Under the pieces are notes generated by a model that saw only the letters and a program-made list of their open reading frames with translations, searched no databases and had not been told where the DNA came from. Below are positions 11,411-22,639 of a stretch of 64,000 nucleotides of DNA, piece after piece. The translations under genes and the position numbers were made by a program. This stretch comes from Hydractinia symbiolongicarpus (lineage: Eukaryota; Cnidaria; Hydrozoa; Anthoathecata; Hydractiniidae), in NCBI RefSeq assembly GCF_029227915.1, contig NC_079880.1, positions 22,320,501 through 22,384,500 of the forward strand. The letters run 5' to 3'. How positions within the stretch are numbered: the stretch's first letter is position 1; each line of letters starts with the position of its first letter.

Positions 11411-12242
11411 CAAGAATCCCTAACTTACTTCGACTGTTTATAGTTTGCGTGCGATTGGTTTTATAAACTCTTTTCCCTTAATTCGGGTTTCTGGACTCCG
11501 CATTGGGGGTACGCTTTTCTGCTCTATGTCGGGCGGGAAGGAAGCGTTGGGCGATATGGAATCTTTGTGTAAATTAAAGAAAGGAGGATCACATTCAAAA
11601 TAGAAAAATAGAAAAAAAGCTTACGTGTGCTAAGAAAGAAGAGGGGCTTAAACAAATTGAACAAAATAAACATGTTTACACACATTATGACTGTTCTGAT
11701 TTTATAATTCTTTAGGATGATTATTGTGATAGAAGTTGATTTACGCACGAAAGTGGATTAAAATATTGAAAATTATTTACCAAGATGTTATTTTCTACAG
11801 TTACCACACGTCACAATAATCTCTAACCTTATCAACAGGACTTTTCATATAAGCAAACGGTGCAAACGACAAAGAGATCTGGAAAGCAAATTGTATTATT
11901 CTCACAGCATCATCGAGACTACGTCAATGTCAAAAGCAAAAAAATTATTTTTTTGCCTTGCCTGACAATAACGTTAATCGTTTACAACTTCGTTCCAAGT
12001 TTCCTTTCGTTCAAATAAAGAAATATCGAATTGAGCTGGGGACGACATTGCATGTGTTTATATTTATTTTGCGTAAATTTCTGAAATTAACTTCCGTTTA
12101 ATTTTGGTATAAATATGGAAATGTGATTTGAAAATTTAGTGTGAAGAAAAACGTTATTCAAGAAGCAAGAAGTTCGGCTGCCGGTTGTATCATTAGAATA
12201 TATCTCTTCGAAGTTTTCACCGAGCAGAGCAAACACACAGAT
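11411..12242. other. Non-coding stretch between the two ten-Cys genes
   Basis: I see no gene here. The last ~135 bases should hold the promoter of the downstream paralog, including the TATAAATA at 12108. Confidence 0.4.
12108..12115 (+). promoter_or_regulatory. Possible TATA box for ten-Cys paralog 2
   Basis: TATAAATA lies 128 bases before the ATG at 12243, a distance that would fit a 5' UTR of about 100 bases. In DNA this A+T-rich the match could be chance. Confidence 0.3.
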
Positions 12243-13422
12243 ATGAAGATATCCTTGATTTTGATAGCTGTCGTGTTGTGCAGGTAGTGTTTTGAATAAC
12301 ATGCTTTGTGAAAACTTTTAATGAAGTCGTGCAAAAGTGTTCTCAATATTATACATGATATTCTTATTTACTATGATGTTGCGGGTAATTTATGACAACC
12401 TCGCCCCTCGTACATTCTGAATATTTTATGAAGGAACGAAATTTAAGCCCTTAAATTTACATCGATTTAAACCTGTAGTCTTTTTCAACGTCGTCCCCAA
12501 GGTTCTTTTTATTTTTCTGCAAATCTCTACTTCTTCTTGCCTTTCCTGGGGAAGAGGTTGTAGACTTTTCATATCTTGTGTGGTTGTATTTTAACTTTTA
12601 AACGTCCCAGAAAAGTTAAAGAAATCATGAAATTAGAAAATAGACTTTATTGTTAAAACCCTGTATAAGCAATCTCATTCTCATCGTCTCAAAACATACC
12701 AGAGTTACTTTTCTTAGTGCAAGGTCTTTTGAACTTACCTTCCGGTTAAAAGAGGCACTTAGAAAAAACAGCAAGTTGATTATGAGTTCTCATTTCCACA
12801 GCTTTTGAGCTCTTTGAGCTCAAAGTTTAACGCAAAGAGCTCCGGAGATTAAGAAAGCTCTACAAAAAATGATTGCTCTGGAGAGGAAAAGAGCTCGGAG
12901 ATGAACCTGGTTGCTATTGTAGGATGAAAACAAAGCATAGTTTTACGTATTTACGATTAGCTACTAGTTTTTGAGATCTTGCGCTGATAAAACTTGTTCG
13001 GTAAATTATCAACCTCTTTTTATTATAGCGTTTCAGTGAGCGTGGAGTCACGCAAGATGACATGTTTTTGTGACATCCGAGATGGAGTACATGTAAACTC
13101 ACCCGTTACTGCTAATGTTCACCCAGATCCAGTTGTCAGAGGATTTTTCGCTGGATGTAAGACAGGAAATCGACTATGCCCTGGTAGATGTTGGCAAGCA
13201 GCCAAATCAGTCATCGCAAACCAGAATAAGTTGAATGATATTTGTAAGCACAGGTATAGAGCCACGATCTCTCCACCGCATGGTCGCGATTTGATCGCAC
13301 ATGTTCGAGTGAGTAACTGCGGTACGAGATATACATATAAATTGCATAAAAAAGTATGTTGTCAAAAAATCTCGATACCTTTACCAAACAAACCAGTCTT
13401 TTATTACGGATACCTTTGTTAG
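12243..13422 (+). CDS. Secreted ten-cysteine protein, paralog 2 (two exons)
   Basis: Exons 12243-12283 and 13029-13422 join AG|C to give 144 residues. The N-terminus MKISLILIAVVLC is a clear signal peptide, with cleavage probably near residues 18-20. The mature protein is basic. Its ten cysteines are at 26, 28, 57, 64, 68, 86, 111, 124, 125 and 144. Spacing matches paralog 1 exactly except for a 12-residue insertion between Cys 2 and 3 (around HPDPVVRGFF) and one extra residue before the terminal Cys. Both keep ESR(R/K)MTC, TGNR and YYGY(I/L)C. An even cysteine number and a CC pair suggest five disulfides. The acceptor TTATAG|C was chosen because it alone keeps frame with the signal exon. Family and function are not recognised. 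Confidence 0.8.
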
Positions 13423-13605
13423 TGACAGCGCAATTAGTTGTTATAATGGCATATAAATGAAAAAAACAAATAATTTTTTCTTCCCATTTCTTTACCTGTA
13501 GCACTCAGTGTGTTAATCAACGGTCTAACGTACTTGAAAACATGCGTCGCAGTGTTCGATTGACATGGTCTCTTTATTTTTCAATATAATTTGACGATTT
13601 TTTAT

Positions 13606-13793
13606 AACCTCGTTCCCAGGAGCATTTGTCTCATACCGGCGCTGCCTGTTGATATTTTTCAGAATTTTTCTTGTTTCTTTAATTCTACTGTGCATGTAAC
13701 GTGCAAGTAAATATAACCAATAATACGGTAGCCGATTATTATACACAGGATACAACCCCATAGATATACAAGGAGAGAAAGTTCCTGGGATTG
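13606..13793. mobile_element. Possible MITE with CCTCGTTCCCAGG-type ends
   Basis: The left end reads TAACCTCGTTCCCAGGAGC and the right end TTCCTGGGATTGAGATTGG. These are imperfectly inverted and resemble the ends at 54103-54221 and 55003-55123. There is no coding capacity. Confidence 0.4.
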
Positions 13794-15789
13794 AGATTGG
13801 ATTTTCTTATTTTTAAAAAAAATTATCGCTGTAATATTAGTCTTTACATTTTACACGCATATATTTTCTTTATCCTTGTTTGTATTTATTTATCTGTCTT
13901 CGTTAACTTTCCCGACTTTGCTCTCACCACCAAACTCGGACACAGTACTTTTCGTGGACCAATAAATGAATCAGTAGTAAAAGCCCTCGGACGAAAGTAG
14001 TTCTAACTGACGGCATGTCTCAGCCACTCATCAAGACATCTGGGTGTTTTTATAATACCCAATTTTCTGTCTGTGAGCGAAAGATGGTAGCTGCGCTTCG
14101 TAGCCGACGATGGGTGAATTCCCTGTTAATTTTTACATGAGATAACAACTAGCTTAACAAAGGGATCCAAGGCTTTCTTTCTCACCCAATAAAAATAGAG
14201 ACATGAAACCATTTAGAACGCTGTTTTTGCATAATTGTTATCTAGGCTTCTTTTGTGGTCTTTGAGCCATCTACCATAGATGCGAAGTAGTGACGGCCGA
14301 AATTCTGGTTTTTTTTCCACGGGCTAACAACTAGTACTTATAAATATTTATTTTAATTTGCTGAACGAGAATGCAAGAAAAAGTATAGTAATAAGAAAAA
14401 GGGGATCTGGTTTTCCTAACTGTCAAAACGAACAGCCTTTGTAAAGTGCAACAAGAAAACCCTCGCGGTTTTAACACTCGTACCGACTGTAGTATCTTCC
14501 AAATTTAAAAGCAAGGCAAATGTTTTGAACTTTTTCTAGAATTTGCAAATTCAAATAACCTTTCTTTAAAGTCAAGCATCTTTAAATATTTTAGTCTGGG
14601 AGATCTACAGGAAATGTCTTGTTTAGTAGCATAATAGGCAGGATCTATTAATTCTTGAACTATTGCTGAGACGGGAGCTAAAGATAAGATAAAGACAGAA
14701 AAAAACATAGCCATTGGGACAAGGTTGAAGTATTTGAGCCAATGAGAACTTACCGAGTTACATATCTACCAAATCCAAATAAATGAGCTGGTACTGTGTC
14801 ACTGATTTTTTATAATAGCAACCTCCTTCCCAGGATAATTTTTCGCTTTTTTGACATCCCGCGCCGTCTCAGGTATCAATAGATCGACAAAATGCCTTGG
14901 GTACGAGGTTGTTTATGATAGGTGACAGTAGGAGTTGTCAAGCCGTTTGGCCTGTTGTTGTATATTGTTGTATACTATTTTAGCTCTGAAATTTTGTTAA
15001 AGTTTTTATAACAGTATATAAAACATCATATTTTTGATTATGAGACTCAAATTCAGTTAAAAAAGTTGTCCTCTTTGAGCCGCATTTCATCGGCAGGTCC
15101 ATATAGACACAGATGGCAGACCTAGGTGTAAGGAAGGTCATAAGAACTTTGTGATACAATACACTATATTTACAAAATATCAATTAAAAACAGACTTGTA
15201 CCCCACCCTACCTTTATCACAGAAGGACCTTAAAATCCTATTAAAAAAATGAGACTAGAATTATTGAAAACAAAATAAGACGTCGCGGGGTATTTGCCGC
15301 CTTTCCACGACAAAATGTTACGGATGCTTTCACATATAAATTCCAGTTTGCTTTTTAAAAGAAGTGGCCGGTAAAACCTTACAAAAATCAAAAGAAGATT
15401 TTAAAGTATAGAAAAAATAGAAGGACTGCATTCGCAGGACTCTAGCTTCTGTGGCCACCTATTCATTGATAACTTAAAGTTTATCATACCAAGAACTGAA
15501 GCGCCTCCTTGTTAAAAATATTTAATGCCCTGTTTTTTTTGTGCCTGACCATAGCGTAGCCAATCGTATTTGTGAAAGTGACTGACAAGGGAGAATAGAA
15601 AGACATTTTAAGAAAAAGAAATCCGGAAAAAAAATTGATAAAGGGTAAGGTAAGGATTATAATTTTTGTATTTCTGCAGCATGCAATTGCAGCTACAACT
15701 TTCAGTTTCTTTTTAAAAACCTGGGAAGATTTTGCAAATAAAATTGCTACGCAATATCTTTGCATTATCATCACACTTGTTTCGAAGCA
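13794..15789. other. Long stretch without a supported gene
   Basis: Open frames are short and show no domain or splice logic. A further likely member of the CCTCGTCCCCAGG element family lies at about 14817-14921 (AACCTCCTTCCCAGG ... CTTGGGTACGAGGTTG). Nothing else was identified. Confidence 0.4.
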
Positions 15790-16500
15790 CGTTGAAGCTC
15801 ATTGTTTGACCCACACTGCTATCTAGCTCACTAATTTTATCCTTTAGATCCTCAATCGCATCCTTTTGGTACGTGTTAATATCATCGCTGTGTCTTCAAT
15901 ATGGAATGCAAAATTAAATTATACATAATGTAAAATTTAATTTTGCATTCCATATTGAAGACACAGCGATTTAATCTTCATCTTTTAATTCTTCTAGTTC
16001 TTTTAGCCTATTCTCTCTTGCGTTCTTGAACGTCTGTAGTCAACCTAACTACATGGTTTTATCGCTTATTGGATCATCTCTGGTGTCGCATTTGCTTTCG
16101 CGCTAAAATGATCAAATGTTTACAACCTTTCTGATTTCTTTCAAACGTTGAGTCTTAACCTGATGCTTTTAACTTGTCTCTTTGCTCTGCTGTCGAAATC
16201 TCCTTTCTTTCACAACAGCTTGAGATATAGATATCAACTTCTTTTCATAAATTTTGTCTATTTCTTAGAAAATAAGAGTGAATGTACCTTAACAAATTGT
16301 AGTCTAACACAAGAAATAATTTAGCGGGCCATTCTTCCACTCTACTGTTTTTTTTATTTCACTATGTATTGTACAAGCTGACAAGAAGGTTAGGATCTTA
16401 GACAACGCGATGAAGAAATGATTAGAACCTTTTCAAATTTCTTTACCTTTTATTTCAGATTCCATGTCACCAACCTTGTTACCATTCTGAAGTTCCACTT
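15790..16500 (-). pseudogene. Weak coding remnants, Lys/Glu-rich, minus strand
   Basis: On the minus strand, separate short pieces look protein-like: VTLLVEVELQNGNKVGDMES near 16440-16500, RENRLKELEELKDED ending at a stop near 15970, and DDINTYQKDAIEDLKDKISE near 15835-15890. Stops and frame changes separate them, so if they derive from a gene or element ORF it is decayed. Alternatively they may be unrecognised small exons. No function is assigned. Confidence 0.25.
15884..15970. repeat. Perfect 37-bp inverted repeat with 13-nt loop
   Basis: The arm at 15884-15920 begins ATCGCTGTGTCTTC and is exactly complementary to 15934-15970; the loop is 15921-15933. All 37 pairs match. This is far longer than chance allows and implies a very recent inverted duplication, a small palindromic element, or selection on a hairpin transcript. 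Confidence 0.95.
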
Positions 16501-18922
16501 CAACAAGTAGTGTCACTTCTTTCCGTCACTGAGTGTTTGCGCAAAGTATAAGACGTTATTTGACGTCAGATTTGTTAGCATTATCTTGACGTAATAGATC
16601 AAAATGGCTACCAGGGAAATGAGCTTAAGAGCTTGTACAAGAAGAAACGAAATACACTCTAGCATGCATAAAAGTTTTCGTAATAGTAATGATTGAAAGC
16701 TAAAAGTTACTAAAACAGTAGGCAATCGTAGAATATTGCCCAAAAGAAAATGACCTAAAGTTGTCAATTCGGATCTTCATTATGCCGGTAGACGACAAAA
16801 CCAACACACGTTTCGGATAAAACGAAGAAGATATCTTTACTTTGATCATGCTATTTCCAGTCTCTGGTTTACCGTAACTATTTCCCAATCTTGTTCACAG
16901 CGTATTGTGGGTTTTTAATAATGGTCGTTCCGTGTGATAACGGCGAGAATGCGTAGTTCCCTGAAATTAGGCTAACCGTAATCAGGGGTTCTATACATGT
17001 TTTTTTTAAAAAAAGCTGAAAGTTTCTTATTTAGTTACTTAACCTTAGATTGCAATAAAATAACCCAGAAACTGCCCAGACATGTATTGTTTTATTGGAT
17101 AGATACAAGTATTGAGAAAAATGCGATTATATAGTTTAAAAGCGTAAGTTTGGTAAAAGTACATCGACTTGTCTCATACAAGCATATGTGCAAAGAGTCC
17201 GTGAAAAGATATTTCATAAATCTTACTTTTATTAGTTTCTTAGTTTTTAAAACCTAAAAAGGTTCATTACTGAAGGTTTCTTGTTTATTGGAAGCTCCAG
17301 CCTTCCAGTATTTTCTGAGCAGGTTTCTTTTTAAATAAGACACGGGTAACTTTCAAAATTGTCAATGTATTGATGTTCGAGTGAACCGTTGTATGTACTT
17401 TATATATTTTGCTAACTCAGCAAAAAATAGTCACCAGAATAAAGTGACTTTGTTGGTAAAATTTAGTCGGTGAAAGGCTACTTAATATTGTGTAAGGGTC
17501 AAACACTTTTACCCACTTAAAATATTCACTATATGGTTTATTAGGGGGGGGGGTGTGTGGAACGTGCGTGACAGGAAAAAAATGTATTTACGAATACAGA
17601 TTATTCGAATCATAGTTTTTACATATAATAATAAAAAATAATTTATAAAATCATGTAGCCACAACAAAACTAGAAATTTCGTACAATACTTTCCTGTCAA
17701 TTTTTCTTTATTCTAATGTTAACCTTTGTGCAACAACACAGTGAAAAGCAACATTTCTTGTATTCGAAACCAAAAATGCGTTAAAAAATTATTTTTCCAC
17801 ATAACTAGTGATAAACCTCAGAAAATCTTCAATAAGTTGTTTTTCCTAGAATTTTGCTAAAAGCTATATTATTCACGGCAACAAATGTTGAAAATTTTAA
17901 AGACTAAGTATCCACCACAATTTAAACACACACTGGAAGATAGGTGGTAGACGTATCTGTTCAGAAAAAACATTGCGACGGGGAAAGAGTTTATGCAATA
18001 TTCCGAATTTCCCATTCAATCCGTTCAATCCGATTCCTCCATAAAATATTGTGTTACTGGATGTAACAAAACCGTAAAAACGCTATAGCACATACTTTAT
18101 ATAATCGTTAAAGAAAGAAAAATTAGATATATATTTTGTATTATGAAAGTTGTTAAAGAATATGTTTCCTATGAAATACGTAAAAACAATACACGTTTCC
18201 CAAATTACATGTTTTTTAAAATTTTGGAATTTTGACCTAAACATCATTTTCAGCATCAGTAAATTAGTGTGTGTATCAATTTCAACTTACTCCGACATGG
18301 GAAAGTGCTGTTTTGGTGGCATCATTGTTACGGTCAAAGCCTTCTTAATTTTCGACTTGTACTAATAAGCCTCATCTTCGAGCAAAGGTTAATTAGTACA
18401 AAATTAAAAAAAAACTGTTGTAGCAGGTTGTTTGTTTGATGTATGAATATCAAAATTTCACGATTTATCAATTTTCATGTGAGGATTTCGAAAATTACAT
18501 TCATTTTCTTTAAAAAAGTTGAGAAAGAGCTGCGGCATATCAAAGAAAATATATTCGGGAAAGGTGTATTGGCTATGCAGAAATTCTTCTTTATATATGA
18601 AATATTTCACATTTGCATACAAGATATATATTCACACAAATACTCAAAACGTCATCAGAAGCATAGAAAAGAAAAAAATATAATAACAAAAATTCTAACT
18701 AACGATAGAAATTCTTTGAAAGATTAACGTTTCATATTGTCTTCTATCTACTCAGAGCACAATTAAAACAGTTTTACCAAGGTACCGTAAGGGAATTTTC
18801 TGCCAATTTTTTTAATTTTTCAGAAGTTAGCATCTAATTTTTCGCGAGAATATTTATACTGTGATACAAGGCTTTTAAGCAGAGAACATAAATTGAAGCC
18901 AGCAGATTACAATTCCCACGCA
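16501..18922. other. Non-coding stretch left of Rab32
   Basis: No gene is supported. A G-run (GGGGGGGGGG) lies near 17544. Open frames are short and A+T-driven. Confidence 0.4.
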
Positions 18923-18979
18923 TATTAATTCCCTAAGGTTATATTAATTCCCTAAGGTTATATTAATTCCCTAAGGTAA
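18923..18979. repeat. 19-bp tandem repeat, three copies
   Basis: TATTAATTCCCTAAGGTTA is repeated at 18923, 18942 and 18961. Copies are exact except for the last two bases of the third. Confidence 0.95.
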
Positions 18980-19277
18980 CCTCACAAACGATATTGGTCC
19001 AGTATACGTTTTACCGTGGGTGCAAAGCCAGTTTTGTCCTGTCCATTTGAGCTCTGCATATAGCGCTGTATTGCCACAAAGCCTTGTTTACACACAAACA
19101 AACATTATAACGACTTCTTCAACAATACATTGAGCCGAAAATAAGAACGACGAAACAAAGACAGACATCTTGACAGATATATAAGTAATATAAAGCACAA
19201 AAAATAATTTAAACCATAATAACTAAAAAATAGATATCAATGTATATAAATATAAAAGTATACATTTATTCACACTA

Positions 19278-22200
19278 CTAGCAACACCCTCCTTTCTCTT
19301 GTTGCGTCACTCTCACTTGTGGTTTTTGTTTTAAATCGATGACGTCATCATCACGGTCAGGTGGTAGAAGGTTATTCGCTTTATCATTCTCTAAAATCTA
19401 AAGAACAACACATTTTATATGTGTGTATTATGGTAGTCAAATGCTCGAACGCCAGTATACAGGGGAATGACCTATATTACATTCACAGAAAGCTGGGTTT
19501 TCAATAACAAGTGAAATTGTGGACTAACTCTTGTACAACAGTCGCAGTTATCATTTTTATAAAACATTTGTTAAGGAGGAATGTAGTGTGAAAAATGTTG
19601 CAATATCCATATTTATATTTTATCATTATTTCTCTTACAGTTGCACCCGTGTGTTAACAAAACCTGAAGATTATTAACAAATAACGCTCATGAAAGTCAT
19701 TTTTGGGGAAATTCTGAAGTTCTTGATTTTCGTTGTATTTTAAGGATGAAATAATGCTGAAAGTAATGTCCATTACTTATTGATGTAATTCAAAATATTG
19801 TGTGGATTTGACTGTTGTTTATCAAAGAATAGAAAATCCTGTGTAGAAAAAAATTTATGTAGGCAAAAACATAAAGTGTAAAAAGAACTTATTAGATAGG
19901 ATACATTGTATAATATGGATCCCACTAAAAGTAAAAAGCCATTTTTGGACATATACTTATTATTTAATTTGAGTTGAAAAGAACATTGAAACCTAGGTAA
20001 GTATCACAAATCAAAGAGGATGCGTTAAACGTCAATTCGTTCAGATTTTACCCTGTTCCTCCCTGCCTTAAACATCAAAAATTAGTTTTTATATTTTGTT
20101 GATTTGTTTGTTTGTTTGTTTGTTTACAAAACCACAAGCAGGAATGTACCTTTTGCACAAGAAATTTTGCTGCTTCATCAATACCGATGTTTTCTTTCGC
20201 ACTGGTTTCAAACCACTTTATGAAGTCTTTCTCCTCACAAAATTTATCCATCTGGTGAGAATTGTTCACCATGCCTTCTTTTGGCTGGTCACACTAAGAA
20301 AAGAGAATTATAAATAACGATTAATAATTATAGGAACCATGGTTCACACGTGAGATATCTAAACTTGTAAATTAGCTTCTGGGCATTATCAGTATCTTAC
20401 AAAGGCGTAGTATAGTTTAAGAAGGTAGTATTCTCGCCGCTATTTCATGTGAGGGAGATACCATCGAATCAATAGCGCAGTCGGTAGAGCATTTGCCTGG
20501 CAAGCGAGAGGTTGTGGGTTCAAGTTCAATTAGATTTATAATCTTTGGTACTTGTTTACTCACATTCTGCAAACAGTGCAAAAGACCAAATTCTGATTGG
20601 TTAAATCACCATAGTGTAAAAATACAAACCTTGTTTGCTAACAGCACGCATGGTATTTGTTTTCCATCAGGAAGCTGAACTTTGCTGTCTAGATCATGCT
20701 TCCATTTGGAAACAGCTTCAAATGTGGATTGTCTGGTGACGTCAAACACAATTAAGCAACCAACAGCTTCCTTGTAGTAAACCTATCAAATTAAATCACA
20801 AATTATTACTTTGTTTTACAAAAACTTACATGGCCACCAATTGAAGTTGCGATCAATATATACTTCAAATAACTTTTAAATGGCTATGTTGATAATATAG
20901 AAATTGCGAAACTGAAAGAATTATAGTATAAAAGAAATCGAATAGTGAGGATAACTAAAGTTAGGAATTTCGCTGACATAAATATTCACATATTTTCGTC
21001 ACTGTATCACACAATGGATTGGTTGGCAAGGCAATTTTGTTTGTCAAATGAAGACAATAATTTTGTTTGGTTATTGATCCTATATTAATACCATTTATAA
21101 TATAAACTTTTGAAACAAAACAGAAAGTGAGAGTAATAATGCGCAAATAATCAGAACTTATTATTGAGACCACATTTAACAACACAGTTACTATGGAACT
21201 TTCCTCAAAATGGGATTTCAAAATTGCTTTTATAAAAAGTAGTCAAACATTAAAAGTCGCCAAATTTTAGAGAGTGCAACAGAAGCTATAACAAAAAAAG
21301 AAAATTAGTAGCGAAATGCATCACCACCAGTGTAAATAGAGTTAAGGTTGACAAACATCAAGGAAAAACGCAAAAAACACATACCCTGGTCATATTTCCA
21401 AATCTTTCTTGTCCTAAATAACAAAATTTTAGTGAAAATTTCTATAAATGATAATCTGTTTGCGGGATCATTGTGAACTAATCATTTGAGGATGATATGA
21501 GATGATATATACCAATAAAGGTCTCGGCATGCTTGTGTCAGCAGTGGCAATGCCCCAAAAAACAATAGACATGTCAAGCAGTGGAAATGTGAAAACTGAT
21601 GAGTAAGGATACGCTATGGTTATGCTGAATAAAAAAATACATTCACATGACTGAATAAAAGATTATACATTTCATTTTCTTTTTAAATAGAGTTAGCCTT
21701 CTTCATGGTTCGCTCACTTATGTCTACTTTTTCTTGATGGGAACTGTTGCCCCATGGTAATGCGCATTGTTTAATAAAAAAAGTTGTGGACATTTTCAGG
21801 TAAAAATAGCTGAGTCATTTTTTCTTTGCCCTTATATAAATGCATATTATCTTTTAGATGATAATGTATATATATTAACAGCTTCAACTTTCGAAACAAT
21901 GTACAAATATCTGTTATTTATGGTCATATACATTCAAAAAGTAAAAAAAAAAAAATATTAACGAGTTAGAAATAAACAAACCGGCAATATCCCATAATTG
22001 TAAACGTATCAGAGTGTTTTCATCCCAGTTTAAAACTTTCAATGCAAAGTCAACACCAATCTTAGGAAATCACCATTAAGAAAAACAAGATTCAGTTGGA
22101 TAAAAGCAAATGGAAATATATGTTGGATTTAAATTTGCTTGCCCTAACACCTTAACTTTGTAAACAGATTTTTTAAAGATAATTTATTAAAGGGTTAACC

Positions 22201-22452
22201 ATACATACACTCTTAAAGACTTATTTCCTACCACAGCAAAACACAATGTGCACAATAAAAGCCCTATTTTTTCGTAACTAGAAATCAGATCTGAATGCTT
22301 GCTTCATTTGGAATACATATACATGAAAAAGATACAGTCGCTCTGTAATGAACAGAGAAGAAATTATGGACATATCTTTTAATAATGCTTGTTTTTCCAG
22401 TTCCAAGATCTCCAATCACTAAAACTTTGTATAAATGCTCTTTCTTCTCCAT
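19278..22452 (-). CDS. RAB32: Rab32/38-type small GTPase, complete, six exons
   Basis: Exons in transcript order: 22336-22452, 21982-22060, 21385-21413, 20630-20782, 20150-20293 and 19278-19397, all GT-AG and in phase, giving 213 residues. The start MEKKEHLYKVLVIGD leads directly into the P-loop GDLGTGKTS. It is followed by the effector region RATIGVDFALKVLNW, the switch II block WDIAGQERFGNMTRVYYKEAVG, the guanine-specificity motif NKCD, and ETSAK. The Ile in DIAGQ (most Rabs have Thr) is diagnostic of the Rab32/38/29 branch. The protein ends GGCC, a double-geranylgeranylation tail for membrane anchoring. In animals Rab32/38 control trafficking to lysosome-related organelles and bind AKAP and VARP-type partners. 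Rab32 and Rab38 cannot be separated without a tree. Introns contain a tRNA-like SINE and a (GTTT)n tract. Confidence 0.95.
20466..20531 (+). repeat. tRNA-derived (Ala-like) sequence in a Rab32 intron
   Basis: TAGCGCAGTCGGTAGAGC is a good A box and D-arm. The anticodon arm TTTGC-CTGGCAA-GCGAG pairs fully and would present GGC (Ala). The T-arm (GTGGGTTCAAGTTCAA) no longer pairs, so this is probably a SINE head or tRNA pseudogene. It lies antisense within the fourth Rab32 intron. Confidence 0.5.
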
Positions 22453-22591
22453 TCTCTGCTGTTATTATTATTTTCCTGCAAGTTTTAAGATATAATAAAA
22501 AAATACATAGTGTTTGTACATTACAAGGGTATACTATACAGGATTAACTTTTGCAGGATTAATTTATGCAGAATTTATTTTTAGGCTTCAC

Positions 22592-22635
22592 AAAGCCTAG
22601 GCAATTGGTTTTATTTAACCAATTGCCTAGGCTTT
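22592..22635. repeat. Perfect 19-bp inverted repeat upstream of Rab32
   Basis: AAAGCCTAGGCAATTGGTT (22592-22610) is exactly complementary to 22617-22635, with a six-base loop TTATTT. It lies about 140-185 bases 5' of the Rab32 start codon, so it is either in the promoter or the 5' UTR. Confidence 0.9.
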
Positions 22636-22639
22636 TTAC

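Noticed and set aside
12790-12850. Repeated GAGCTC motifs in the intron of ten-Cys paralog 2 as regulatory sites
   Set aside because: They are short local inverted repeats without a consistent arrangement; too little to support a claim.
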